Below, in pieces: positions 12,978-25,297 of a stretch of DNA of 64,000 nucleotides (position 1 is its first letter; each line of letters opens with the position of its first letter). A program made the position numbers and the translations under genes. The DNA is from Diploptera punctata. Taxonomy: Eukaryota > Arthropoda > Insecta > Blattodea > Blaberidae. The notes under the pieces were generated by a model, which saw only the letters and a list, made by a program, of their open reading frames with translations, searched no databases and was not told the DNA's origin. Where the stretch lies: positions 1,674,001-1,738,000 of the forward strand of contig JASPKZ010007249.1 in assembly GCA_030220185.1 (NCBI GenBank). Reading direction: 5' to 3'.

Positions 12978-13398
12978 AGTGTTAAGGGCAACCCGGTAGT
13001 GATTCAGATACATTTTCAGGTTAAAAGTGTAACATTTTCAAAAATAAATTTCTCCAATATTAACCAAGATAGGATAATGATTTTTTATTATTTATTATTA
13101 AACAGAATTTCCTTATCAAGGAGAAATAAAATTAAACTTCTGATGATGCTTTTTTATTGTCTGATACAATATAAACATTTGATATGCAAAATAATAATTA
13201 TGCATTGAATTTCTTTAAAAAACATTGTTGTTTATACCATGATATACATTTTAAGTGACATTCTTAATACCACAATTGAGATAGCCGGTGAATGATTAAA
13301 CATTTTTTTTCAAATTAAAATTTATTTAAAATGTTTTGATTTTTATGAAAAAAATTCAAGTGATTTATTTTTTTAATTCAAACACCCTACACTGTATA

Positions 13399-13640
13399 TT
13401 AATGCCTTAACCAACTATATGGAGGAGAATATAATATACGCTTAATGTCTACAGAAATCATCGTTAATTTTTCTGTCGCCATTTCAACCTCTAATGCACT
13501 TAGTTCTGCTGTATGTAAATCATCCCCTTCAATACCCTGTACTGAAAGTAGGTTTAATAACGAATTAAGTAACTTTTTCATCTATTTGATATCCCCATGG
13601 AATCTGCAATCATATCACCATTTTCATTTTGTCTGTTCAA
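13399..13640 (-). pseudogene. Non-LTR retrotransposon reverse-transcriptase fragment
   Basis: The - strand reads LLNLLSVQGIEGDDLHTAEL, then SALEVEMATEKLT. This resembles the stretch just before the RT domain in RTE-like elements, where a conserved EVE-A-xKLKN segment precedes the SPG-DQIP motif. The frame breaks after this. Confidence 0.45.
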
Positions 13641-13779
13641 GGTTGAACCCTTTCCTCTCTATCCTAATTCCTTGATATAGTTCTGATCCTATTTTTTTGC
13701 ATTCATATAAATATCATTAATTTTCTCTCATATATTCCCTCTTTACTCTTTATTAACTTAGTGGTTTCCCTTTGATGTT

Positions 13780-14210
13780 ACCCAATTGTTCAAAAATGAC
13801 TTCATTTGGCTCGTGTAAGTGGATAAACGCTGGCACACCAGCATCATCGACGTTAGATCAGTTAGGGGGGGGGGCAGACTGCAATTCGAATCATCATCTG
13901 GTCAGGGTGAAAATCAGTGAACGATTATCGCTTATGAGAACACACGCTAAAGATGGCTCTGAAAAAAAAAATCTTAACAAAAGACGAACAGCCGCAAGAA
14001 TACCAGATTAGAAATACTGGAATATTCAGATGAAAATGTGGCAACAGAAGAAAATACAAAAATAGGAGACTGTATGAGATAGAGGCAACTATTAAATTGT
14101 CAGCATCAGAAAACGTAGGTTATTTAAAAAAGAGGAAAAACAAGAAATGGTTTGATGACGAATGTGACATAAAGAAAAGAAAGCTAGCAAATAGAAAATT
14201 GGAGATTTTA
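13780..14210 (+). pseudogene. Non-LTR retrotransposon endonuclease fragment
   Basis: The reading frames include GADCNSNHHLVRVKISERLS, resembling the catalytic SDH box of apurinic-type endonucleases (the S-D-H motif is changed to S-N-H), and KKWFDDECDIKKRKLANRK, typical of the linker between endonuclease and RT. Frameshifts at about 13990-14090 separate the two parts. Inactive relic. Confidence 0.6.
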
Positions 14211-14459
14211 ATTATTTTATTACTCTCTTCTTTCGATTCACTTTGTTATTTCAATAAAATATCCACGAATCCTTTGGAAAGTATTTCCTCAAATATTTGC
14301 ATACCGGACTATAATTTGGCCTACAGTATGGAACTAGTTTTCTCTATTATTATAATTATGTATTACCACTTATCACATTCCCTCCTCAGATACCATCAGT
14401 TTGTTAACAAAAGTGTCGAAACCATTTCGACTAGCATAGCGAAATTAAAATAGCTTTTA

Positions 14460-15470
14460 TCTTATTCTAGCATGTCCGCAATCGAATAGCACTAATCTCT
14501 TGTTGATTACATTTCCGCTTCTAAGCCATGATTCATGATTGTACACTATCCTGTGACGCTTGTTTTATGTTACACATTTTATCCGTTTTAAAAATTCGCC
14601 AGAAAATACACGGGAAGATATATCCTTATTATTCTCTATTATATAATGTAATTAGAATTATGTGTGTTTAAAATTAGGGCCACAGTTCTGTGACCTATGT
14701 TAAAATGCTTCTAACCGTAAAAAAAAAAAATAATATAGGGAGCGGATTCCTATAACATACCATATTTTTTAAAAACTTTATTTTGAGTCTAGAGTAAGAA
14801 ATAACATTTATTTAGGTCTTTTGATGAAAATGTAGTAATGTTTGTCTTAAAAGTTATATTTCCCATGTTTTAGATTCTTGGTCATATTTGTTTTAATTTC
14901 TGTAATAATCATATTTTAGCCATATTTTGGGGAATTTTATAAGTTTAAATTACCAACATAATGCATGTAAGTCGCAAGTTGCATGATCACTATTTCGAAG
15001 GTCATTTTTATTTCTGGAAATTGCTTGAAATACCGGATTGTTACATCCCTGCATTCTCTTTATGGTGAAAAGTTTGAAAATGTAGGCCTATATGAATAGA
15101 AACAGTATAAAATGTTTAATAAATGCATTAAATTATGTTAATTTTTTCATCTTATTTAAACACTTTTTAAGGTCACAAATGCATCCATAGTTTCTTATTT
15201 TTAGGTCGTAATAATCAGTCATCTGATAATTCTCTTAACTTAGAAATTCAATTGATAAATTTATTTGTTGAAATTCTCTCAATAACAATTGGTATAAATC
15301 TATGATTAGCACCTTAATACTATCTCCTATTGGATATAGATGATCCTGCGTAATAATAAGTCATAGTGCCTTTGATATTTGATTCTAGAATGTTAGATTA
15401 GTGATAAATTCAAGTTATTTGACAACACTGAAAACTTCGTGACGAAAATCCAAAAGAATTATTATAAATA
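14460..15470. other. No recognised feature
   Basis: AT-rich non-coding sequence. Confidence 0.4.
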
Positions 15471-15475
15471 ATTTA

Positions 15476-15588
15476 TTTTGACGCCTCTCATATTTTTTAA
15501 AAAATATTTAAAATATGAGGTGAGTCAAAATAATCAACTCATATAGTAATTAAAAGAAACCTCATGGTGATATTTCCTACAAATATTA
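15476..15588. mobile_element. Small PLE-type fold-back with conserved tail
   Basis: The arms ATTTTGACGCCTCTCATATT and AATATGAGGTGAGTCAAAAT form an inverted repeat around an AT-rich centre. The downstream part AACCTCATGGTGATATTTCC is the tail shared by the fold-back families elsewhere in the window. Confidence 0.6.
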
Positions 15589-15599
15589 AATAAATTCCA

Positions 15600-16920
15600 A
15601 AAGAATGTTGCATTCACTATTTATGACAGTCAACAATGAATTCAATCCAGTAGCCATAAAATCTACGCGTTTCCAGAATCAATATCAGTCAAATACTTTC
15701 ACTGTTCTTTAGATAAGGCCTATAGTTTGATCGATTTGGTTGTCATAACTATGCTATATATTCATTAAATTTCATATATTTTTATCAATTCTGGGTTACT
15801 TTAACTTATTTGCAGGAACATTCAAGATTCGAATAATATTGAGGCATAAACAAACATTGCAAATTACATACCCTGGAGTATTTCTGTTTTTACAGTGAAA
15901 TTATTAAACATTTCAAGGTTGCCGCACTTAATTTTTTTCTTCTTGAAGTTGTTGTCCTTTACTACACATTCTTGACTTAATTATGAAAGCTTTTCTTCGG
16001 ATGTAAAGCACGTCCATTGTAAATATTTCAATCAATTATCACAGTCTATAAACTTGATATTCGTTAAATTCATTTAGCGAGATAAAATCTTTTAAAAGTT
16101 TATAATACTGAATTTAGAAGTTTCAGTATGTTATATAAAAAATCTGCTTTCAGCATTGTAAGAATATTTTCAAAAGATTAAACTCATGGAAAGAATACAA
16201 CCACGAAATCATCTATAGAAGTTATTATTTGATTTACGAAAATTCTGTAGCATGATTAATTTTATTAGTTTGGGAAGCAAAAAGCTTATACCCATCAGGC
16301 CATCAGTATAGATGGATTGGAACTTTGTGCCACTTTTGTAAATAAACACTCTTCACGTCAGGAGCAGTTATGGAAGTACCATATGAAATAAGTTTTCAAA
16401 AATAGGTTACGTCCGTGTAGAAAATGACTACTGTATTAAAGAGATTGGAGGAACTTTTGTCATATGTCCTATTGGCAAACAATTTACATCGTTTTTAAAA
16501 TATAGTGTTCACGTGTTATGTAAGCCCCCATGTTTGTCCCACCATCTGCCATCTCCGATACCGGTATCCTACGTCAGCAGTGATGCTTAGTGTAGCTGCA
16601 TATCATTAATAATAATTACATATATTTATGTGGAATACGGACATTATAGCTCTTATACGTTCACTGGAAAATAAATAAAAATATTTACCACCAGTTCCCG
16701 ACACATTTTTAGCATCCCTCATCCTGAAAGTACATCTTATACCCGACGGATTTTTCCTTCCTTTATTATTTTGCTTTATGTGTCTATTACATCCCTGAAT
16801 GCCAGATTTTCTGTTTAATCCTGGTTCTAATCCTCAGCCAGCTGAATCCAGTTTATACCATCAATTCAAATACCTAATATTAATTCAAATGTTATTTATT
16901 TACCACCTATTTCGTATTCA
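15600..16920. other. No recognised feature
   Basis: AT-rich non-coding sequence. Confidence 0.4.
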
Positions 16921-16929
16921 ATAATGTAT

Positions 16930-17650
16930 TTACTGTTAAGTTATGCACTTAAATATGTGATCACATATAGAAATGCATTATACAATGGAAATGGACAGCT
17001 AATGACAAATGAGGGAAATTTTGAGGGAGTGGCTGAATTCAAATACCTAGGAACAATAATCACAAATAGGAATGAGATGCAGAAAGAAATTAAACATAGA
17101 CCCAATTCTGGAAATGCGTGCTATTATGCAATTCAGAGACTCATGACTTTCCAACTCCTTTCAAAACGCGGAAAATGAAAATATATAAATATATTAATCT
17201 ACCAGTTATATGGATGCGAAACATGGAGTCTTACTTTAAGGAAGGAAAGGAGATGAGTATTTGAGAATAAAGTTCTTAGGAAAATTTTTGGACCAAATAG
17301 AGATGAACAGACAGGTGAATGGAGAAGACTACATAACAGTTAACTATATGGTCTTTATAGGAAGCCAGATATAATAACAGTTAAGTCCCGTAGACTGCGA
17401 TGGGCAGGACATGTGGCACGAATGGGGGAATGAAAGATTTGCATGGAAGCTTCTTGTAGGAAAACCAGAGGGAAAACGCCCAGTTGGTAGGCCAAGAATG
17501 AGGTGAGAAAATAACATTAATTATGATTTGTGGGAAGTGGATTATACGGGGAATGATTGGAAAACATTAACTCAGGATAGGGATGTATGGAGAGCTTATG
17601 TCCGCTCGGCCATGAACCTGCGGGTTCGATAGTGCCAGTGAGTTAGTTTA
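16930..17650 (+). pseudogene. Non-LTR retrotransposon 3' end (family L1a), longest copy
   Basis: It begins further upstream in the element than the other copies and encodes NEGNFEGVAEFKYLGTIITN and RNEMQKEIKHRPNSGNACYY, i.e. the EFKYLG motif after the RT palm. It then continues with the usual C-terminus, broken by several frameshifts and a stop at 17341. It ends GATAGTGCCAGTGAGTTAGT. Confidence 0.8.
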
Positions 17651-17659
17651 GTTCTGCAC

Positions 17660-18590
17660 TTTTGTTACATGAAAACGTTATGCCGTTCATAGGATTTTGG
17701 ATTTGCAACTGTTATTTTTTTAGTAATCTACAGAATCCATAACATACGTTATTTTAAGATATAAAAGGGTAAGCTCATAATGAATATCACTTTACTTTTT
17801 ACTTATAAGATGATCGAGATTAGCCTGAGGGGAATTTCAAGTGCTGAGCACGTAGTCGTTGTGTAACTATTCAACATGAATAATTTAGGCTAATTTAGTT
17901 TTGAGATTTCAAGACTTACGTCCCGTTCTGTTACTTGAACCGTTATCCTACTTTGACCATGCATTTTCCCCCCCTTCCTGGTGTTCAGTTGAGAGCCACT
18001 TCTGATATACATGTTACCATGGCTCTTCGGGAAATACAGTGGAGTTGGTGAATCATATACACCAATTATTTAAAATTGGTAAAATTGAATTGAAATCTGA
18101 TACTAGTAATTCTTCTTTAAATATTATTAGAATACAAATTTGAGTATATATTACAGTTACATTTATAATCAGTTTGGTTACATAATTGCCGAAGCGTACT
18201 GCGTCTTACGTTTTCTGGCAAAATCTTTGTCTTTCAGCTCATTTCTGCTATGAAGTTATTTATCAGCCACTTTATCAAGTTCTATTTTCATCATTTCGTC
18301 TCGACAAGAATAATAACATACAATTAAACTAACATGGTTACACTTCAATAGGAACTGCATTTATGCGATCCTCTGCATCTATGTTTTTGCCGTAATTTTG
18401 AGAATGATTGATTGCTTGGCAGATGAGACATCGTGAATCACCTTATCGATATCTTTGTAACAGATGTCCGTTATTGGGAAGCTAGGGAACTAATGTAATA
18501 ATGAAAAATGCATTAATCCCTTCTATTGGAAATGTTTATGTAATCTTCATAACAGTAATTTTTCGAATACGTCAATGTATTTTATTATTA
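17660..18590. other. No recognised feature
   Basis: AT-rich non-coding sequence. Confidence 0.4.
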
Positions 18591-18593
18591 ACT

Positions 18594-19090
18594 AGCTAAT
18601 ACCCAGCATGCGCTGCTACGCCTAAATAATTAAATATGTTTCTATGTTTAGTTGAATAAGCAAAAAGAAAAATAATTATAAACTGATATCGTAATTATTT
18701 TTAGGTAATTACTTAGTAGCGTTGCTCGGGAATCTACTTATCCCGATATTCTTGGTATAAATGAGCTGAAAGACAAAAATGGTTATTATGAGTTATCCGC
18801 AAAAGATAGACATGTCGCAGACTTTTTTGTAGTTTTTTTTTTAGATATTAAATTCTGTGTACATTAATTTGGTGTATATGTTATGGTTTATATAGCGTAT
18901 GTCATTTAAGCGTCCAAGAAGTTCCGAAAAGCACGTTTTCCACCACAAAGGGTGATTTTTAAGGGTGAAGGACTTGAGTATTATAACTCTTATAGCCTAA
19001 AACCTTCCCGGGAAACTCCAGAACGTTTTGCAAAATGAGTCGGATGAATGGCGTAGGAATGCACAATAGACAGACAGACATACATTCGGA
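18594..19090 (-). mobile_element. Helitron-like non-autonomous repeat, copy 2
   Basis: Same family as 2139-2640 in the opposite orientation. On the - strand its 3' end reads GCAGCGCATGCTGGGTATTA then GCTAG, with T as the next base. That is a small AGCA/TGCT hairpin shortly before CTAG, the layout of Helitron 3' termini (CTRR, insertion between A and T). The 5' side ends in GACAGACAGACA-type sequence. No Rep/helicase coding is present. Confidence 0.45.
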
Positions 19091-19166
19091 GTGTGTGTGT
19101 CTGTGTATATATATATATGTACACACGCACACACACACTCATTCATTCATTCATTCATTCATTTCG
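19070..19166. repeat. Compound microsatellite
   Basis: Runs of CAGA, GT, AT, CA and (ATTC)n in succession. Confidence 0.85.
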
Positions 19167-19169
19167 CGC

Positions 19170-20085
19170 GGAGGTAATATTGTTAAGGCTTACAAAGCTA
19201 AGAGGACAGAATGTCGATGCCTGTGCGAGAATGGTACATGGTTGTATGATTCCAGGTTGATGTGTGAAACGCCACTCTATGTCTTCTAAATAACTATACG
19301 AAATAAAAATTGCAAATTAGAGAACTAAACAGAATGTGTATCCAGTTATAAGTTATTGACCTCTGAACTATTAATTTGCTGAAATGTTTTCTTCGTTTCT
19401 GGGAAATAAATTCTTTATAAAACTGAAGTATTTGTGTAAAGATTTAAGGCAGGTTAGCAAAAAAAAAAATGAAGTGTTTGTTTCAACGTTTTTTTAAGTA
19501 TGCATAAACATAATTTTCAGTAAAGTATTTGTAATTCATTTGCTTCCATCGTGCCAATTACTGCTCAAGGACATGAAATCATATTCTATAGCGGCACTCG
19601 TGAGATATGGAAAATTTTACATGCATCAGCACTTCTAAAATATATTCTTGTCGAAGAAGCTGTATCGTCTTTTATTGCTGTTACGAATTGTGTTATCCAC
19701 TCCCATATATAAAACTTTTCAAACTTTGAACACAAAGTTTCGTACTAGTTTTTACGTTTGATAAAGTCCATATGAAGTCGATTTTTTATTTGGATTTAAT
19801 CTATTAATAGTATTTAATTATATTGAAATTAAATGCGTGTGGCACGATAGCTCCGTAGAGCAAGACTGACTGAAGTGGTTGCTGTCATTGGCTAGTAGAC
19901 CAGATAGGAAATAACGTTGTTAGCGTGACGCAATCCATCACTTTAGATACAGTTTCCTTAACAGGATTTCGGTACTTTTCATCAAGTACCGCAGCTATCC
20001 CGTTGCAGGACCCGATAATTAAACAGAACATGCATTAGAACATCTATGTTAGTAATGGCCAATTAGAAATATGGGATGGTTGATT
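19170..20085. other. No recognised feature
   Basis: AT-rich non-coding sequence. Confidence 0.4.
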
Positions 20086-20089
20086 TATA

Positions 20090-20640
20090 GAATCTATCAT
20101 CATCATCATCCGGTATCATGGCGGCTGCTGCCGTCTTCCGGAAACCAAACGTCATTCCTCTCTGTCCATCCATTGATCTCCCTCCAATCCTCTGATATTC
20201 ATAGCTGCTTGTACCCCTTCTATCCAAGTTTTCTTTGGCCTTCCTCACTTCCTCCTTTCCATTGGGATCCATTCCATAACAATTTTAGGCAATTTTTGCT
20301 CTGGCATTCTTTTGACATGGCCATACTACTGTAATCTTTTCTTTTCTGTAATGTCTATGATGTCTGGCTCCTCTTGTACACCCATAATTTCCCTTATTTC
20401 TTTATTTCGTATTCTATCCATTCTATATTTTCCAGCTGATCTTCTTAAAACGTCAATTTCTGTACTTAAAATTCTTTTCGTTTCCCTGGCAGGAATTTGC
20501 AAATTCTTTTCGTTTCCCTGGCAGGAATTTGCAAGACTTCAGCGCCATATGTTAAAATGCTCTGAATTATGGTTTGACATATTTGTATTTTTCTATTTTT
20601 TTTTAAATATTTTTGCTCCACCAAACAGAGTTTAAAGAAT
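20090..20640 (-). pseudogene. Non-LTR retrotransposon C-terminal region (family L1b)
   Basis: On the - strand, with frameshifts, it reads VLRRSAGKYRMDRIRNKEIR, a motif with GHVKRMPEQKLPKIVMEWIP, and RRKWGRPKKTWIEGVQAA, ending near RLVSGRRQPP. These match the C-terminal end of a second insect non-LTR lineage. The 3' end is the CATCATCATCATCCGGTATC edge on the + strand. A 32-bp unit is tandemly duplicated at about 20471-20534. Confidence 0.7.
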
Positions 20641-20875
20641 CTATCTTAACAAAATTAATATGGTTTAAGGTGAGATCGTAATTAAACGTAACATTACGTT
20701 AAATCTTAATAATCAGGCCTAGCGAATTCAACACCAAGATAAACGCTACTAAGTTATGTACTTCGCGGAGTATAGAGAGGGGTGGGGAGTAGTACACGGT
20801 CCTGCCCAGTATAGTCCGATTACTATACAACTATGTAATGCGTTCAGAGAGTAACATTAATTTCAGTTCTGATAT

Positions 20876-21305
20876 AAGCCGCGGTGGACTAGTGGTTATG
20901 CTCCTTGACTCTAGTCCCGAGGGTCGCGGGTTCAAACCCGGCCGTGGTCGATGGATTTTTTAGGACGGAAAAATCCAAGGAGCAAGTCCTCCGGGAGGGA
21001 CTTTAAGTCGTGGGTCCCGAGTCTGAAGATTTTCAGGCTCGTTAAAAATCCTTAAGCCTGAATGAAAAGGCCTATAAGCAAAATTTACCGAATTTTCCCG
21101 TCCTAGTACTACCTTGGTTTCATAGATGTCAGTGTGAGGCAGAATGCTGACCACGGACCACTCAAAATGACATCTATACGAAAACAAGTGTAACTAAATT
21201 AGTATGGTTCAAATTCTTCCCTGTAGGGGGAAAGCGCCTAAATATCTGTAAAGGGAAAACATGGGCTTACAATACAATACAATACAATACAATACAATAC
21301 AAATA
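20876..21305 (+). mobile_element. tRNA-derived SINE with (ATACA)n tail
   Basis: Box A GGTGGACTAGTGGTTATG and box B GGTTCAAACCCGG, then a roughly 300-bp body and a perfect six-unit ATACA pentamer tail at about 21269-21301. The 75-codon open frame on the - strand is incidental. Confidence 0.75.
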
Positions 21306-21351
21306 TAACCGGACAGTCCTGTTAATGGCTAATACAAAATTCCATACTTCT

Positions 21352-21486
21352 AACTACTCTCTCTCTCTCTCTCCCTCCCTCCCTCCCTCTCTCACTCCCT
21401 CTCCCTCCCTCACTCCCTCCTTCCCATTCTCTCGATCCCTTACTCCCTCCTTCACCCTTTCCTCCCTCACCCCTTCCCCTATCACT
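21352..21486. repeat. CT-rich low-complexity tract
   Basis: Polypyrimidine (CT, CCCT, CTCC units) of about 130 bp; its Ser/Pro-rich reading frame is an artefact. Confidence 0.9.
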
Positions 21487-21894
21487 CTTAGTTTAATTTA
21501 TCCATTTGTACGTATTTTCATGTGCCCCATGTCACACAGGCCTCTTGAAGGGAATGACCTGTCTGAAGAGGATTTTTAACTCCAAATCATACTATTTTTT
21601 ATGAAGGGTATAGAGTTTCTTCCCAGAAGAGTTAACACAATGCCAGGGTTGCATTCAAGATGAGACATGTCATTCATTTGTGCATACATACTAAATAAGG
21701 TGAATATGATATACTGTGTGCCATAAAGTTTCTGAAATTACCTCATCGGTGAGGAAAGATACTTTTATTTATTATTTTATCATTTTTCAATCAACCATCA
21801 AAACTTATTTTAGGCATGTTAATCCATAAAAATGTACTTTTCCTAATTTACCATCGGGATTTGAAGTCTACTTTCATTTCTAATATTCAGACAA

Positions 21895-22010
21895 AAGTGA
21901 TGGCATTCAAAGAAAAATATCCAAAAAGATAGAAAATTGCATTAAAATGAAAATATAATAGAACAAGCCACTTTAAATATCTAGAATGTGACAATTTCAT
22001 ATAATTGCTA
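21895..22010 (+). pseudogene. Partial duplicate of the retrotransposon copy at 22.46 kb
   Basis: The segment with GAAAATATAATAGAACAAGC and TTTAAATATCTAGAATGTGA repeats 22460-22570 with several differences, so this is either a separate insertion or an internal duplication of the same family. Confidence 0.5.
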
Positions 22011-22289
22011 CCAGTAAACAAATAATTTTGTCTCCAACTGCCTGAATTCTGAATATCTGCAACATTGCAATACATAAGTCATTAGGATTGCAATCTGGAA
22101 TATAATGGAAGAAAAGGGCCACCTGAATCATATAATAAATGTCATAATAAATCTTATAATAAAAATCTTGAAAAATATTTATACAGGAACAAATATAATA
22201 AAGACAATTCTAATAAAACTTGCATATTGAGATAAACCAAAGACTAAAATAAGATTGTCTGATGTTGCCTGATCTTTTTAACACTTAAA

Positions 22290-23000
22290 TAGATGCTGCC
22301 ATTCAGGAATGACAGAGACATTTAATCAAATTTTAAACTGGGAAATTTAATTGTAAACTCCTTATTTGCTGATGACCAGATCATCTTAGCACGTTCAGAA
22401 GATCAATTAAAAAATGGCTGTGTATTTTTGTAACATTACACTAGAACTAGAAATATCCAATCAAAAGTGATGGCCTTCAAAGCAAAATAACTAAAAAGAT
22501 TGAAATTTGTAATAAATGAAAATATAATAGAACAAGTCACTAACTTTAAATATCTAGGATGTGACATTTCATATGATGTAGATATCTGTAGAACAGTTAG
22601 ATAAACCCTGAAAAATAAAATAAGGAAAGACACCCAAATCAAATTCTGTAGATAATGGCCACATCAGCATTAACATATGGTTGAGATTTGAGAAAAGAAA
22701 AAAATTGAAAGTGCAAAAATTAATTTTTGTGATCAGTTGCTGGATATACTATAAGAGGTGAAATCAGTGACCTTACAATCTGAAACTAATTACAAATATA
22801 TAAATTAAACCAACTTTCAAGAGAAAAAAAATGGCAAGAACACATTTGCAGGATGGAAAGGACAAGATCAGATTCACCTGATAATCAATGATTAACCAGC
22901 CAACAAGAAGAGATGCTGGGCAACTAAGAAGATGGCAAAATGATTTGGATTCCCAAGTAAGCAAAAAAGGATGTGAAGTCAAAAGTGTGTTGATGAGAAT
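22290..23000 (+). pseudogene. Non-LTR retrotransposon RT fragment (family L1c)
   Basis: The frame at about 22355 reads LFADDQIILARSEDQLK, the catalytic F-A-D-D box of a reverse transcriptase. It is followed at about 22535 by NFKYLGCDISYDVD and at about 22905 by RRDAGQLRRWQNDLD-like sequence with stops and frameshifts. Inactive relic. Confidence 0.65.
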
Positions 23001-23570
23001 ACTGATCTTAATGAAAAATGTGCTTCTTACCTGAAATGAGAGTATTTTGACATGATTACTATAGATGGAATTGCTTGTACTATTTGCCAGTTGGAGACTT
23101 CTTCAGTAATCTCAATTAAATCACCATATGCATTCCTTTTTCATGAGAACTTTTTCTAAGAATCATTCTGCAGGATTATTTATTTGCCATATAATATATA
23201 ATTATAATATTCACAATATTGGTAACTTTGGTTTTGTGTTCTTTTGTAAAGATAATTTAAACTACCTTATCAGTTTTTTTTTCTTCCCATTGTTCTTTTA
23301 TATTGCAATGTATTCTTTTTATGTTACATTACTATTTTAATTACTAACTTTAAATTTGATAAAATATGAAACTAAAATTTTCACCATTATCATAATTTAG
23401 CAAATATCTATACAGGAATGTAATATACATCCTTATTGCAATTTGAGAGAGTTTGATGCATGTTGGTCTTTAATGTAGTTTTATTTTTTGTCTTTATTAT
23501 GCAGTAAAGTGAATTGCAAACTATTTTAAATAAATGAAATTTCAACTTCATTGTATTGGCTTTTATATGT
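23001..23570. other. No recognised feature
   Basis: AT-rich non-coding sequence. Confidence 0.35.
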
Positions 23571-23571
23571 T

Positions 23572-23680
23572 TTCATCATCATCATCATCATCCGGTATCA
23601 TGGCAGCTGCCGCTGTCTTCCGGAAACCAAATGCCATTCCTCTCTGTCCATACATTGATCTTCCTCCATATGTTTTCGTA
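23572..23680 (-). pseudogene. 3' end of non-LTR family L1b
   Basis: CATCATCATCATCCGGTATC followed by TGGCAGCTGCCGCTGTCTTC repeats the edge seen at 20098, cut short after about 100 bp. Confidence 0.65.
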
Positions 23681-23907
23681 ATAAAATAATATGGCAATAA
23701 AGTAATTCTGTTGGAGACCATAACATGTCACTAGGCGTACAATTTGACAGGATGATGATGATAAAACAATTATTTGCTTATTTGCCTCTAGTTAAAAGTT
23801 ACAAATTCAATTTTAAAATGTTATTCTGGTAGTGTTTCATACCCATTCAAGAAATATTAATAAACAAGTTGGATCTCTTGTCTGAACATAAGACTCAACT
23901 TATTTAT

Positions 23908-23946
23908 TAAGTAGAGCCTCATAATGTTACTTCCTATTGTATTTTC
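23908..23946. mobile_element. PLE-type conserved tail, solo
   Basis: GCCTCATAATGTTACTTCCT then ATTGTATTTTCATAA, the tail that ends the fold-back elements, without a matching arm. Confidence 0.5.
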
Positions 23947-23947
23947 A

Positions 23948-24177
23948 TAACTAACTAATTCACTGGCACTATCGAACCCGCAGGTTCATGGCCATGCGGA
24001 CATAGCTCTCCATACATCCATATCCTGAGCTAATATTTTCCAATCATTCCCTGTATAATCCACTTCCCTCAGATCATAGTTAATGTTATTCTCTCACTTC
24101 ATTCTTGGTCTGGCAACTGGGCGTTTTACCTCTGGTTTTCCTACAAGAAGCTTCCATGCATGTGTTTTATTCCCTGT
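23948..24177 (-). pseudogene. Non-LTR retrotransposon 3' end (family L1a)
   Basis: Reverse copy with + strand edge TCACTGGCACTATCGAACCC, truncated after the CTACAAGAAGCTTCCATGCA block. Confidence 0.75.
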
Positions 24178-24179
24178 AT

Positions 24180-24855
24180 TTTCATAACATTATGCGTAAT
24201 TAAAATATTTAATTACTGGAAAATAGAATTTCAACAAAAATAATTATGTGGTTGTATTTATTTTAAAGTAATTTTAATCTGATTTTGTCTTAATAGCAGG
24301 TGGATTTTTGTGTATTTATTTTTTCCATATTTTCTTTTCTTTCTTGTCTACTATATGGTGGTAGATGCTGAATATTGATTTAAGGAAGTTTCTGAAAAAT
24401 ACATTTTTAATACTTTTTCAAATGAATGAGCACATAATGGATCAGATTATTACTAAGTCCTTTACTGATTAGCATGTTGCACATAGTTACTCAACGATAC
24501 AGAAGCTTTAATTAATTCGACCTATTGGTCTTGACTCTAGTCACTTTCTACAGTAAAAACTCGTTCTTCCTCTTTGTACTGTGTTTGTATTAGTGTTAAT
24601 TCGTCAATTTGATTTTTTGTGCCATGTACAAAAACAGGTTTTAAATTCATTCTCTTTTATAATAAGTAGGTATTTTGATTTCTAGGTAATTAACATCTTA
24701 TCATTTATAGCTTAAAAGTATTTTTATAGAAAAGTTAATGAATCTAATCATAAAAGCTTGATTACAAATTATCTCTGATGGTAAAATTATTAAAGGTTTA
24801 CTCACCATATTAAAATACCATCTTTATTACAACATTAAATAAGCTGCATTAATAT
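24180..24855. other. No recognised feature
   Basis: AT-rich non-coding sequence. Confidence 0.4.
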
Positions 24856-25155
24856 TTAAAGGAAATGACACTATGGGGTTTATTTTAATTAATAAATTGA
24901 GTTAGATTTAAGATTAAATTAAAATGTTTCATACCTCACCTCATATCCAGTCTACAAACTAGACCGGTTTCAAAGCCTGGGCAGCTTCATCTTCAGTAAT
25001 TTCTCATCAACTGATAACATGTCGATCAGAAGAACTGCTTCTTGGAAGATGCTCGACGAGAAATTGCTGGAGATGAAGCTGCCCAGGCTTTGAAACCAGT
25101 CCGTTAAAAGACTGGATATGAGGTGAGGTATTTTGTATTAATTATATAAGCTATT
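24856..25155. mobile_element. PLE-derived fold-back element A
   Basis: Left arm at about 24930-25008 and right arm at about 25059-25135 are inverted copies (CCTCACCTCATATCCAGTCT against AGACTGGATATGAGGTGAGG). The conserved tail is at the left in complement (GGAAATGACACTATGGGGTT). Each arm holds a CTGANGA - hairpin - GAAAC module (24967-24996 on -, 25067-25096 on +), with helix AAGC/GCTT and, beyond GAAA, a CCAGTC/GACTGG stem. Confidence 0.75.
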
Positions 25156-25297
25156 AGTTAATATCCGCAAGTAGTTTTTTTCTTTTTATTTGATCTTACT
25201 CTAAATTCTTGTGTACAACATTTTCCTCTATTAATCCCCCCCCAAGAGAAAGATTAAAAAAATAGTTCCTAGCCTTTGATATTACATTAAGTAGTCA

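Noticed and set aside
21325..21579. Ser/Pro-rich open frame
   Set aside because: Translation of a CT-rich low-complexity tract with no family resemblance.
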